A stretch of DNA of 64,000 bases from Paenibacillus ehimensis NBRC 15659 (GCF_004000785.1 NZ_BILX01000027.1:1-64000); one strand, 5' to 3'. Counted from the stretch's first letter, positions 50,370 to 59,903 are shown. Program-made: numbers and translations. Notes: generated from the sequence alone by a model not told the origin.

Positions 50370-50493
50370 AGAACTGGTCTCGTGCAACCTTTTAGCCGGA
50401 CGCCGCGTTTAGGAGGTAGAGAACAACACCGTGGAGCGCTGACTCCATAGGTTATTCTCCTACATAGGTTGACTACAGGAGGTATAGGACATC

Positions 50494-51555
50494 ATGCAAC
50501 CATTCAAAGTACTCGGGGCGGTGTTGGCCGGCGCGCTGCTGGCAACCAACGTCGCGTCCGCCGCTCCAAGCGAGCCTGCGACGGTAAAACCGCTGCCGAT
50601 TTCCGCTCCTGTTCCGCAGGATTCCAACGGCGGTCTAAAACTTGTACTCGTGATCGACGGAAAAGGATTCTCCCCGGAAGAGAACCCGATATACGTAGGC
50701 GCCAAAAATCAAATAATGGTACCGATCCGCGCTGTCGCCGAAGCGCTTGGCTATAAGCTCACGTGGAAGCAGGATACGCACTCGCTGGAGCTGGTTCAAG
50801 GCAACCAATGGCTAACCCTTCAGATCGGACAAGACAAATACGGCTTTGCCAAAATGCTCGTTCCGCTTGAGGTGGCCCCGGAGCTAACGAATGAGAAAAC
50901 GTATGTTCCTCTGTCCTATTTCGAAAAGGTGATGAAGCTTCAAGTGAAGGTGGATGCAACGGGAACGATCAGTATCCATTCCAAGAAGCAAGAAAGCGAC
51001 GAACAGGCTGCGAGCACGACCAAGCAAGGGACCGTTACCAGCATGACCTACCGCGATAAAGGCGGAGAGATCGGCCTTAACGGCTATGGGCACGGCGTCC
51101 GACTGAACATCTCCGACGAAACGGAAATCGTATCCGATACGAACCAGAAGCTGACGCTGGCCGACCTGCAGCTTGGCATGTCCGTCGAAGCGGAACACGG
51201 CTTGGCGATGGCTATGAGCATGCCGCCGATGACCCATGCCAAAAAGATTATCGTGAAACAAAGCCCTGCCGCGCAGCCAACTTTAGGTACGGCAGGCGAG
51301 ATCGGGGAAATCACTTCTTCGGCGGAAGGGACAATGCGTCTTACGATCAAAGGAAACAAGCTTAGCGACGGATCGCATGACACGGTAGTCCTGAACGTGG
51401 CAGGGGATACGCCTGTGATCGGTACGAAGGATAACCAACCGATTGCCGCCGACCAGCTTAAGAAAGGCGATAAAGTGTATGCCTTCTATGGTCCGGTCTT
51501 GACCAAAAGCTTGCCGCCCATCGGCCAAGCCGTCAAAATCGTTGTAGAAAACTAA
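50494..51555 (+). CDS. Secreted copper-amine-oxidase-N-terminal (stalk) domain protein
   Basis: A 353-residue exported protein. Signal peptide (about 1-23, cut near ASAAPS). The stalk domain (about 45-155) carries VLVIDGKGFSPEENPIYVGAKNQIMVPIRAVAEALGYKLTWKQDT, with the VP.R.[IV]AE.LG motif common in Paenibacillus surface proteins, and YVPLSYFEKVMKL. The C-terminal part has two similar beta modules (about 170-245 and 265-350), each ending in a residue block of the form TKSLPPI or AMSMPPM before AKKIIV/AVKIVV. Function unknown; probably cell-wall associated. TTGACTACAGGAGGTA supplies the ribosome site. Terminator follows. Confidence 0.82.
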   Translation: MQPFKVLGAVLAGALLATNVASAAPSEPATVKPLPISAPVPQDSNGGLKLVLVIDGKGFSPEENPIYVGAKNQIMVPIRAVAEALGYKLTWKQDTHSLELVQGNQWLTLQIGQDKYGFAKMLVPLEVAPELTNEKTYVPLSYFEKVMKLQVKVDATGTISIHSKKQESDEQAASTTKQGTVTSMTYRDKGGEIGLNGYGHGVRLNISDETEIVSDTNQKLTLADLQLGMSVEAEHGLAMAMSMPPMTHAKKIIVKQSPAAQPTLGTAGEIGEITSSAEGTMRLTIKGNKLSDGSHDTVVLNVAGDTPVIGTKDNQPIAADQLKKGDKVYAFYGPVLTKSLPPIGQAVKIVVEN

Positions 51556-51571
51556 ATTACGGCATCCACGC

Positions 51572-51622
51572 AAAAAAAGGCAGTCCTTTAGCCATTTCAT
51601 GGTAAAGGACTGCCTCTTTTTT
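51572..51622. terminator. Bidirectional terminator between stalk protein and marR
   Basis: AAAAAAGGCAGTCCTTTA and TAAAGGACTGCC plus T6 form a near-perfect long stem between convergent genes. Confidence 0.9.
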
Positions 51623-51651
51623 GGGCGATTCCGGAAGCGACTAATAAGGGC

Positions 51652-52182
51652 TCAAAGTTCTGCTCGATCACTTTTTATCATGGCATCCATGGCGGCCATT
51701 GAATTTTCGAGCACGCCGGTAATATCGCTGACCAAACGATCGATGAATTGAAAGTCCTCGTCCGAGTAGCGGCTGATGAAATCTAAAAAAAATTTCTCCA
51801 CATACTGATGATACCTTTCATGGACATGATAGACGATCTGGCCATCCGGCGTCAGACGGAAAAGGACTTCCTTTCGGTTCCCGCTGAGCGAAAACTTCTC
51901 GATCCAGCCGCGATCCAGCAGCTTGGCGCTGATTTTGGTAATCGCGCCTTTGGTCATGCCCATCTTCTCGGCAAGCCGGGTTACGTTGATGGATTCGTGA
52001 TTGCCGATTAGCTCAATCGCGTGCGTTTCGGACATCGTCAGATCGTCGGTTAAATTCCTGATCCCGTATTGCCGGGCAATGGCAAAGAATATATCTTTTT
52101 CTTTCTTATCATGATCTTCATACAGATGCACCATTTGCATCACTTTGGCGTATAAATGCTGGGCGTTGGCATCGTTTCCCAA
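51652..52182 (-). CDS. MarR-family transcriptional regulator
   Basis: A 176-residue winged-helix protein. Core: TMSETHAIELIGNHESINVTRLAEKMGMTKGAITKISAKLLDRGWIEKFSLSGNRKEVLFRLTPDGQIVYHVH. Helices at both ends form the dimer. MFS transporter genes follow upstream on the same strand. Twin palindromes ahead of the nearer MFS gene (53518-53537 and 53581-53599) are candidate binding sites for this protein. No operator was seen right before marR itself. Confidence 0.88.
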   Translation of the reverse strand: MGNDANAQHLYAKVMQMVHLYEDHDKKEKDIFFAIARQYGIRNLTDDLTMSETHAIELIGNHESINVTRLAEKMGMTKGAITKISAKLLDRGWIEKFSLSGNRKEVLFRLTPDGQIVYHVHERYHQYVEKFFLDFISRYSDEDFQFIDRLVSDITGVLENSMAAMDAMIKSDRAEL

Positions 52183-52268
52183 GATCAGGCTCCTCCGAAA
52201 AACAAGTATAGGCTACCTTAACTGTACCATTAGAGCCATCGCTGTTTCAACTGGCAGGAAGAGTCAAG

Positions 52269-53477
52269 TCACCCTTCGGTCTTCATAGGGGAGAGTGCCG
52301 TACGGGTTTCTTTGGGCTGCAAATAACGGGCAAGCACCGCAGATAATGCGAGTAACAGCGCGGTAACCGCGCTTACTAGAATAATGTCGTTCCCGCCGGT
52401 ATATAAGATTCCTCCCATGGTCGGTCCTGCGGCCATGCCGAAGTAACGAACGAGATTATAGACGCCGATCGCGGTTGCCCGGTTATGGACAAACTGTTCA
52501 CTAAGCAGCGTGGTCTGCATTGGCAGCGTCAAGCCCAGGCTAAAGCCGAGCAGCAGGAAGGAGGCCATCAGCAGCGGAAAATTAATTCCTGCCAAGCTGC
52601 CGAACAGAACGACAGCTCCGATGGATGAAGCTGTCGTGACAAGCAGGCTTCGCAGAACGCCGAACCGGGATTGCAAACGAATGCTGACGGCGCTAGCCCC
52701 CATGAGCAGAACGATAAACGGCATAATGACAACCCCTGTCAAGGCAGGTCCCATGCTATATCGATTGTTCAGAAAGGTTGGCAGGAGCACAGCGATGATG
52801 TACAGCGTGAAATTGGTTGTGAAGCCGATCGCCAGCACGATAGCCCCGATTTTATTACGCACGACGTTCAGGAAATTTTGCGTGATGGATGGCTTTGCGG
52901 CGGTGGTAGGCCCGGCGGGCGGCCTCTGTTCTTCTTTGATCCAGAATGCGTTCATGATGAAAATGGCCAAGCCGCTAAAGGCAAGGAACAGAAACGCATT
53001 CCCGTAGTGACCCGATCCGCCCAAAAGACCGCCAAGCGGGGGACCGATAGCCGGAGTTACTGCAAGGAGCGTTTGGTATATGCCCATGGCCTTGACTCGT
53101 TCCTCTCCATGGAACTTATCGCCGATCAGAGTCACGGCAACGAGAGGGATCGCAGCCGCGCCGACGCCCTGGAGAATGCGCATGGCTAACAGCAGGTAGA
53201 TATTTCCGGCATATGCGCAGCCGATGGAGGCAGCGACATAGAGCAAGATGCTGGGCAGCAGCACGATCTTGCGTCCTTTCGCATCGACAAGCGGGCCGTA
53301 GACGACCTGCATGGCGGCAAGCGCTACGGTAAAGATCGAGACGGTTAAATTGGTTGTAAAGTAAGAGGCATTCATAAGTTCTCGCACCTGTGACAGTAAT
53401 GGCGTGTAAATATGCGTAGCCAGTGAGCTGACAAGGGCACTGATGCCTAAAATAAACAGCGTGCTTTTTAATTTCAT
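52269..53477 (-). CDS. MFS transporter, multidrug-type
   Basis: A 402-residue protein with 12 membrane helices. Motif A is VYGPLVDAKGRKIVLLPS. The helix 5 antiporter motif region QTLLAVTPAIGPPLGGLLGG is intact, and the C-terminal half contains NRATAIGVYNLVRYFGMAAGPTMGG. This looks like a drug:H+ antiporter. It starts 40 bases downstream of the proximal candidate MarR operator. The marR gene follows on the same strand 86 bases later, so both may share a transcript. Confidence 0.87.
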   Translation of the reverse strand: MKLKSTLFILGISALVSSLATHIYTPLLSQVRELMNASYFTTNLTVSIFTVALAAMQVVYGPLVDAKGRKIVLLPSILLYVAASIGCAYAGNIYLLLAMRILQGVGAAAIPLVAVTLIGDKFHGEERVKAMGIYQTLLAVTPAIGPPLGGLLGGSGHYGNAFLFLAFSGLAIFIMNAFWIKEEQRPPAGPTTAAKPSITQNFLNVVRNKIGAIVLAIGFTTNFTLYIIAVLLPTFLNNRYSMGPALTGVVIMPFIVLLMGASAVSIRLQSRFGVLRSLLVTTASSIGAVVLFGSLAGINFPLLMASFLLLGFSLGLTLPMQTTLLSEQFVHNRATAIGVYNLVRYFGMAAGPTMGGILYTGGNDIILVSAVTALLLALSAVLARYLQPKETRTALSPMKTEG

Positions 53478-53517
53478 TCCTATTAAGCACCATCCTTTCG
53501 CAAAGCGAATAGAAAAT

Positions 53518-53601
53518 ATTGTTTCCCGGGATACAATGAATGTGAGCTTCGGCCTAGGAACGAGCAGACACGCTTTTTTTATGTTTCCCAGTAAACAATA
53601 T
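53518..53601 (-). promoter_or_regulatory. Twin MarR-type operator palindromes
   Basis: Two copies of one motif lie ahead of the MFS gene. Copy 1: ATTGTTTCCCGGGATACAAT (53518-53537), palindromic but for one base pair. Copy 2 in the opposite sense: ATGTTTCCCAGTAAACAAT (53581-53599). Both share ATTGTTT and GGGAAACA-type halves. The 63-bp offset puts them on the same helix face (about six turns). Confidence 0.65.
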
Positions 53602-53645
53602 AACTTGGATTAAAGTGAATTGCAAGATATGTTACTTCCGGGCTG

Positions 53646-54878
53646 TTATCGGGGAAAGAACGAGAAGCCGGGCTCCCTAGATGGAGAGCCGGCTTCCCGA
53701 TGCTTAAAGCTTTTTGCTGACAAGGGCCATACTAATCGCCAATACAAGAAAATACATAGGCATGGTAGCAACGAACCATTGTGAAGATAGCTCATCCCGC
53801 TGGTAATCAGGCTGACCACCACGTAATACCCCAATCCGAAAATGGCGCCTGCGGTCCCAAGTACATCGCCGTAATGGACGAGCGCCAGACTCAGGCAGTT
53901 CGGAATCGCCATGCCAACCCCCAGCAAGAGGATAAAAATGAAAGCTATCATCAGTGTCAAGCCTATTCCCGAAGGGCTTATACCATAAAGTGCAAGAACG
54001 GTGAGACATAGGGCTCCCGCCATCGTGACGAGAGAACCAAGAAATATAATGTTTCCGGCTGAAATCCGGGTAAGCAGTTTCTTCGACAGCATCGCACCGA
54101 TGATGGAAGACAGCGCCACGAAAATCCCCAAAAAGCCGAACGCGCCCGGACTCATGTGAAAAAACTCCATAAAAATGAACGGCGCCTCGGCATAATAGCT
54201 AAACAAGATGCCGTTTGTCGCTCCGATGAGAAAACCAAATGCCCATATTCTTCTGTCAGAAGCCAAGCGCTTGACAACAGAAAACGTATGAATGCTTGAG
54301 GTCGCAGACACTCTTGTCTCAGGCAGAGAAACCAGCGTGTACGTAAAAATGGCGGCGCTCATCACGACCAGAGCGAAGAACACAGCTCGAAAACCGAACG
54401 ATTGATCAAGCCATCCTCCAATTAACGGCCCGAGGGCCGGCGTAAAGGCAAGAGCCGCAGAGATCTGAGCGAATACGGCATGACGCTTGGCTCCATCGAT
54501 ACTCTCACGCAGCATGGTTTGAGTCACCACCGAGCCGGTGCCGGCGCCAAAAGCCTGAATGAACCGGCTTGCGAGCAGCCATTCATCCGAACCGGACAGG
54601 TAGCATCCCAAGCTGCCAAGGGCATACACCAAAATTCCCCAAAGCATAGCGGGACGCCGTCCGATGGAATCCGAAAGCCTTCCCCAGCAAAACACGCCAA
54701 CGGCGAAACCGAGGAAATAAATACTGAGTGTCAATTGAATCGCATTCCCGGTTGTATGCAGGCTATTTGCGATATCCGGCAATGAAGGCGTATAGATCGT
54801 TTCGCTAATTTGCGGGAAACCCACAAGAATGATGAACAGCAATAATGATGGTGTTGAGATTTTTCTTTCCACAGCCAA
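53646..54878 (-). CDS. Bcr/CflA-type MFS drug transporter with frameshifted C-terminus
   Basis: A 410-residue protein with the Bcr/CflA pattern: IYTPSLPDIANSL at helix 1, WGRLSDSIGRRPAMLWG (motif A), ASRFIQAFGAGTGSVV and FTPALGPLIGGWLDQSFGFRAVF. The last 38 residues (CLCIFLYWRLVW onward, ending SFFPR) do not look like helix 12. In another frame the same DNA reads TMPMYFLVLAISMALVSKKL and stops at 53704, a proper final helix. A one-base loss at about 53764 would explain this. The protein may still be partly functional. Neighbour of another MFS gene and marR. Confidence 0.75.
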   Translation of the reverse strand: MAVERKISTPSLLLFIILVGFPQISETIYTPSLPDIANSLHTTGNAIQLTLSIYFLGFAVGVFCWGRLSDSIGRRPAMLWGILVYALGSLGCYLSGSDEWLLASRFIQAFGAGTGSVVTQTMLRESIDGAKRHAVFAQISAALAFTPALGPLIGGWLDQSFGFRAVFFALVVMSAAIFTYTLVSLPETRVSATSSIHTFSVVKRLASDRRIWAFGFLIGATNGILFSYYAEAPFIFMEFFHMSPGAFGFLGIFVALSSIIGAMLSKKLLTRISAGNIIFLGSLVTMAGALCLTVLALYGISPSGIGLTLMIAFIFILLLGVGMAIPNCLSLALVHYGDVLGTAGAIFGLGYYVVVSLITSGMSYLHNGSLLPCLCIFLYWRLVWPLSAKSFKHREAGSPSREPGFSFFPR

Positions 54879-55056
54879 TCCCCCTATAATTCAAAAATCT
54901 CAATAAGCCGGGAAAGAAATTACGGGATCGGGGGTTTGCATTTAATCAATCTGGCAAAGGATAGCACTATTTTTCACCTTTATTGTTTTATAGGGGGAGG
55001 TTTCTAGTGCATTCTAGCAGGATTTCGGGAGTCTGTCGACCACTTGGAAGTCAGTT
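54879..55056. other. Intergenic region between MFS gene and YjaZ remnant
   Basis: Holds the presumed MFS promoter on the minus strand and, on the plus strand, GGGGGAGG (about 54991) ahead of a GTG that opens only an 18-codon frame. No gene seen. Confidence 0.4.
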
Positions 55057-55197
55057 ATGCATATGATCATCAATGCCGCCGGGTATGCGGTTGGCTATCA
55101 TACCGTTCAGCAATTTTTGAAAAACTCGGGGGCTACGATTTATGAGGCAACGCGGTTGACGAGAGCAGAGATTATTGACGGCAGCCAAGTTTTTTGA
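55057..55197 (+). pseudogene. C-terminal remnant of a DUF2268/YjaZ-like Zn-protease
   Basis: A 46-codon frame reads NAAGYAVGYHTVQQFLKNSG, then TIYEATRLTRAEIIDGSQVF and stops. This matches the extreme C-terminus of DUF2268 (YjaZ-like) putative Zn-dependent proteases, with the GYxxGYxxVQxFL and EIIxxS...F pattern. The HExxH-bearing catalytic part is missing and no family-like sequence is found upstream. A perfect terminator follows at 55223-55250, so this is the tail of a gene mostly deleted. Confidence 0.65.
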
Positions 55198-55222
55198 AGG
55201 GAACATTTTCTTAAATTTTTCT

Positions 55223-55250
55223 GCAAGTCCTTCCAAGGACTTGCTTTTTT
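55223..55250 (+). terminator. Terminator of the YjaZ-like remnant
   Basis: GCAAGTCCTT and AAGGACTTGC are perfect inverted repeats with a 2-base loop core and T6 after. Confidence 0.85.
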
Positions 55251-55314
55251 GGCGTCAACGTAGGAAATTTAATGGGTTAGTATCCATAAATTCATGCTGC
55301 GGAGGGACGGAAAG

Positions 55315-56175
55315 TTGCGGAAGCTTTTCAAAAACAACGCAAGCCAGATGCGGCTCGGATGGGATTTGTTCTTAGCCTTGCTCTTGTTCGTGGGCTTGCA
55401 ATTTGCGATTGTACTCGTACTGTCGATCAAATGGGGCGGCAACTCGCTCGTATCTTCTGTGCGACCGGAGCTGATTACCCCGCTGGGGGGAATTGCGGCC
55501 ACGCTTCTAATCTGGGTGCGCCTGAAAAAACGAACCTTGCGGGACCTGGGCATGCGCTGTTCATTCACGGGAGTTCGTGAACTCGGTGCCGGCATAGTAC
55601 TGGGCTTCGGATTCATGTCGACGATCACGGCGATTCTGGTGGCCGCCGGTGCGGTTACGCTTCGCATCAATCCTTCCTGGAGCGCGTCCGGCCTGCTCTG
55701 GAGCCTGATGATGTTTATAGGGGTCGCATTCTCGGAGGAAATGTTTTTCCGGGGATACATCACGAAAACGATGGAAGCCTTAAAATACCGGCTGCCCTTT
55801 GCTTATACGGTGTCGGCGATATTGTTCGCTTTGATTCATCTTGGAAATAACGACGTGTCTGCCTTGGCGCTTTTGAATATTTTTCTGATCGGCCTGTTGT
55901 TTGCTTATATGTTCACGGTGACGGGGAGCCTATGGATGCCAATCGGCTATCATCTCGCTTGGAACTTTACGCAGGGCAGCGTTTATGGGCTAGCCGTCAG
56001 CGGGAACGAGGTAAATGGAATATTCGAGGCTGCGTTTCAGCCGCAGTTAAGCTGGTTGACCGGCGGAGACTTCGGACCGGAAGCGGGGCTGCTGGACACG
56101 GCAATGAGTATGCTCGGTTTTATGGTGTTGTATGTGTGGCATAGGAGAAGAAGGGTAAAACGTAATCCATTTTGA
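55315..56175 (+). CDS. CPBP-family intramembrane metalloprotease (CAAX protease/bacteriocin-processing)
   Basis: A protein of about 286 residues with about eight membrane helices. Catalytic motifs are present: Glu-Glu in FSEEMFFRGYITKT, His in LIHLGNN (with ALIHLG), and the last motif GYHLAWNFTQG. The family cleaves or matures membrane substrates and can give immunity to self-made bacteriocins. An ATG at 55294 lies upstream in frame but has no ribosome site; TTG 55315 follows CGGAGGG at about 9 bases. The substrate is unknown. Confidence 0.82.
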   Translation: MRKLFKNNASQMRLGWDLFLALLLFVGLQFAIVLVLSIKWGGNSLVSSVRPELITPLGGIAATLLIWVRLKKRTLRDLGMRCSFTGVRELGAGIVLGFGFMSTITAILVAAGAVTLRINPSWSASGLLWSLMMFIGVAFSEEMFFRGYITKTMEALKYRLPFAYTVSAILFALIHLGNNDVSALALLNIFLIGLLFAYMFTVTGSLWMPIGYHLAWNFTQGSVYGLAVSGNEVNGIFEAAFQPQLSWLTGGDFGPEAGLLDTAMSMLGFMVLYVWHRRRRVKRNPF

Positions 56176-56206
56176 ATGATATGAAGAGCGGAAATAGCAT
56201 AGAAAA

Positions 56207-56240
56207 GCAAAGGCATGCCCGCGTATCGGGATGCCTTTTT
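56207..56240 (+). terminator. Terminator of the CPBP gene
   Basis: AAAGGCATGCCCG with CGGGATGCCTTTTT forms a stem and T run. Confidence 0.8.
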
Positions 56241-56461
56241 ATGCGTTGGCAGGTAGAGCTTTTGCGAAAGAGTTAGGACTTTTAGAGTGGCGGAATTGGG
56301 AAAGTAAACGATTGAAATAATTCACCAATTTGGTATGCTGGAGAAGGATTTATCTTCCATTTTCATTTTGATAGTTTGGAGGAAGGAGAGGATAAGTCAA
56401 ATAAAGAGCCCTCGTTTTTTTGTAAGCGCTTCGCCTAACCTAAAGGAGAGTGAACTCGTAG

Positions 56462-59400
56462 ATGATGAACTTAAAGAAATGGAACGGTTTGCTAACAGCT
56501 TTCATCCTGCTTGTGTCCCTAATTGTGACATCCCTTTTTCCGTCAGTCACCTTTGCGGCATATTTACCCAAGAACAGTGAAAAATCCAATGGCGCTTCGA
56601 ACATGGCACTCATCTATACAGGTTACTATAACCCGGACGATTATGATGGCATGAAGATAGGGGATTATGACAAGGAACGGTTCCTGCCTTATGTAGGGTA
56701 TCTGAACGACAAGGGCGTTGCGGAAGACTATTTTTTCGACACTTTCCTGATGCTCACAGCCTTCTCTCCATACAAAGGGAGCTTGGGACGTTATTACGAT
56801 TGGACAGCCGGCAGCAGGCCCGGTACCCTGCAGGATTGGAAATGGGCGATGGATCGGGTGTTCGAGAAGGACATACAGCTGGATGGTCTTGAGGCGGCGG
56901 TTGAGCAGGTAAGCGGTGATTTGAAAGATCCGGGCAAGAAGGTCAATGTGTATTTAACCTTGCCGTTCCCCGATCCGCAAAGCAAAGATTTCGGTGATTT
57001 CAACGGAGACGGAACCGTTAAAAATCTGGAGAGTCTGGATACGCGAAAAGCATTGATCCGCTGGTATGTCGATACGATGACGGCGCGTTTCGAGCAGCAG
57101 AAATATAAGCATTTGAGGCTGCGATTCAGCCGGATCATTATTCTGATGAAAACTCTACAATGGCTCGTGTAGAGGAGACAGCGGATATTGCTTACGCTAA
57201 TGAAGCAGGCGTAGAAGTGGAGTTCGATCAACGCATGATTGACCTTCCAAGGTACCGTCAAGCCTTCTACAATTACCTGATTACTGGCGTTAAGAAGCAA
57301 TTTATGAATGATGCGCTGATTGCTTATTATCAAGATATTTACGCTCTGTATGATCTTTATCATTCCGAGTTTCCAGCGGCTAAGCAAATGTATACGGACA
57401 TTTACAAGTTTGCCAAAGGAAAATTTACAGCTCCGATAGGAAGCTTTGCGGGGCGTGTGGTTGACCGTGACGGAAACGGCATAGCCGGTGCCACGTTAAC
57501 CGATCAGGGAGGAAATGTCGTAGCAGCAGATGTGTACGGGAGATTTGAATAAGGGGATTATATGCGACGCAAAATGCATTCGTCGTGGAGAAGCCGGGAA
57601 TGCAAGGGCGGGAAGTGACGGTTGACATTCGCGACCGGCAAACCCTTTATCGTGACATTGCTTTACAACATGCGTTGGGAAGTCCGCTGAAAGAATCAAG
57701 TGAGCACGCTACGGTAAGCTTCGATGTGTACAACCCTGCCACGAAGCCGCAAGAGCATACGGCACCCGATTTTACGATAGCGCTTCCATCCAAGCTGGCG
57801 ACAATGGATATCGGCGCGGTATGGGCACCGGTTGTCTTCGACAAGAATGACAAAGAGCGGAAGAAGGCGGATGCTGTGTTCACCAGCTCTGACCCAGGTG
57901 TCATTGAAGTATTGCCTGAAGGCAAGATTCGGGCTGTACAAGCGGGTACGGCGGTGATCCGTGCACAGGTTGGGCCTTTTGAAGCGGAAGCTGTAGCGAT
58001 CGAGGTCGCTCCATGGACATATCATCGGTTAAAGGGTGCGGAGACGTCTCTAACCGTCAATAAGGGATTCGATAACCCGGTTCTTCGTGATCCGCTGCAG
58101 GGAGGTCCCCAATATGTCGTGAAGGAAGGCAGCACCCTTAAGATCGCGCACAAATATAATCGAGGAAACGATATGTGGATGGTGTTTGACCATGCCGGTG
58201 CAAACAAGCTGTATGGGATGAAAGAATGGCGCCTCAGCCCGAATGTGAACAAGGATGCCAGCCCTGACTTCACTCGTTCTTCCGTTATGCTGTGTCCGGA
58301 TGTTTCGGATTGGATCGGCCCGTATATTGTAGGCGCCAACCAGAATGGAAATGGCGGCGGGCAGGATTTTACCGGCGGCAACCACAACTACGACGGAGGA
58401 GAGAACAGCTCTGCGACCGGCAGAACGGTACAATATAAAGTGTGGGTTGACGGGAAAGAGCTTCGGGACGGACAAGTCATCTCCGGCAAAAAGGTGAAGA
58501 TCGAGGTTATCAATCGGATCCAAGGCTTCAATACGAAGGAACAGGATGGCAGCGGACGCGAAATCCTGCAAGAAACGGTCACGTATGAAGTTGAGGGCGG
58601 TCAAGTACAAGTCCATACTGAAATCCAGCCGTTAGAAGACATCACCTTGTATCGCTATTATGGCCTGCAATCCGTCAATGGCGCATGGAATCATGAAATT
58701 CGTTATTATGCAGGAGAGACGGAAGTCGCGAGAAGCGAAGCGGGCAAGTATAGCGACTCCGGCATGAAATCCCAGCACCCTGATGTAGATAAGTACTGGC
58801 TTAGCCCGGCAGTACAGGATGGAAGCCAGCATCAGCTCCTTGTATCGCTTGATCGCCATTACGGACTTGGACAATTGCAATATCTCGCTGACGATCAGCC
58901 GGTTGTGTTTACGCAAGCGTATGGCAAGTCGTACTTTCTGCAAGTGTTTAATAAATCGGCCGTGCTGAAGAAGGGATACAAGGTTGCTTGGCGCGGACAA
59001 TATCACTTCTTCTCCACCCCGGCCCAGGAAAGAACGATCAAGCTGTTGAGCAATTTCGGCAATGGCTATGCGGTGCCCGAAGGGGAGGCTTCCTATCGAT
59101 GGGAGGTCATTGGCGATGCCGTGGAGAAGGTAAGTGAATCCGGAAACCGCATTCGGCTTAAAGGAGTAAAAGAAGGCACGGCAGCGATCAAAGCGTCGAT
59201 CACCTATAACGGCAAGTCCCAGACGCACGAATCGATCGTTCAGGTAGGGGACAAGCGCCAGGCGGATACCACGGAGCTGCAGCAATTGCTTGACGAAGTG
59301 AAGCTGCTCCTTCGGCAAACGGGCAACCAGTATAATAAGGAAAAGGGGCAGCTAGCCGAGGCTTCGATCCATATCATGAGAAAGCTGAAGCAAGAAGGCT

Positions 59401-59483
59401 TCACGCAGGCGAATGTGGAAGAGGCTGCGGACCAGCTAAAGGAAGCCATTGCGATCTTCAAGAAGGCAGCAGCTTTAAAATAG
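56462..59483 (+). pseudogene. DUF4855-type secreted surface protein, broken by an internal deletion and a frameshift
   Basis: Three frames form one former gene. Part 1 (56462-57172): signal peptide, then DUF4855 sequence to QQKYKHLRL, ending in a wrong frame. Part 2 (about 57127-57552): FEAAIQPDHYSDENSTMARVEETADIAYANEAGVEVEFD, the later half of DUF4855, then a carboxypeptidase-regulatory-like start GRVVDRDGNGIAGATL. Part 3 (about 57549-59483): rest of that domain, Ig-like Big domain (VFTSSDPGVIEVLPEGKIRAVQAGTAVI) and a C-terminal helical tail. The stretch between HLRL and AAIQP in intact relatives is missing, joined at an 11-base region ATTTGAGGCTG. It is no longer translated as one protein. 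Confidence 0.7.
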
Positions 59484-59562
59484 CACTGCGCCATGCATAA
59501 CAAATATTCGCTTCGTGCATAGTATAGGCGAACATCCGATGAGAAAGGGAGGAATATGGAGA

Positions 59563-59736
59563 ATGAAAGAAAGTGAAAAAGAGAGAGCGGCCGAGGCAGA
59601 CCGCTTGAATTTTTATGACCAAACCGATGATGTGGTAAATGAAGTACCGGCCACGACCGATGCCGATGAAGCCGTCGAGGCGATAACCTCGCATATCAAT
59701 AAATATGATGTACCGGATGAGTTGGAGGAAAAATAG
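59563..59736 (+). CDS. Small acidic hypothetical protein
   Basis: A 57-residue, strongly acidic, soluble protein (MKESEKERAAEADRLNFYD, then TTDADEAVEAITSHINKYDVPDELEEK). I do not recognise a family. The ribosome site GGGAGG lies 10 bases before the ATG and a good terminator follows at 59747-59782, which supports a real gene. An alternative upstream ATG in frame (59515) has no ribosome site. The composition resembles small Bacillales stress or spore-related proteins, but this is only a guess. Confidence 0.65.
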   Translation: MKESEKERAAEADRLNFYDQTDDVVNEVPATTDADEAVEAITSHINKYDVPDELEEK

Positions 59737-59746
59737 CGAATGGCCC

Positions 59747-59782
59747 AAGCGCGCACAGGATAACCTGCTGCGTGCTTTTTTT
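59747..59782 (+). terminator. Terminator of the small acidic protein gene
   Basis: AAGCGCGCA with CAGG pairs with CCTG and TGCGTGCTT (one bulge), followed by T7. Confidence 0.75.
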
Positions 59783-59887
59783 AGAGCAAGAACTTTCAGA
59801 TCTTGAAACAACAAGATGGACACCATTGTAGCCAAATCTACAGCCAATTATGCTTGTCGGCGATTTCCTGAAAAAAAATCGTGAAAG

Positions 59888-59903
59888 TGTGATAAATATC
59901 ACA
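59888..59903 (+). promoter_or_regulatory. Fnr/Crp-family palindrome upstream of the activase operon
   Basis: TGTGATAAATATCACA is a perfect palindrome of the form TGTGA-N6-TCACA, the core recognised by Fnr in Bacillus and by Crp-family proteins. It lies 51 bases before the ATG of an oxygen-sensitive-type activase, so expression under low oxygen is likely. Confidence 0.7.

Noticed and set aside
56421-56434. Possible CcpA cre site TGTAAGCGCTTCGC before the DUF4855 pseudogene
   Set aside because: Left half fits, right end does not match the consensus; single weak site before a broken gene.
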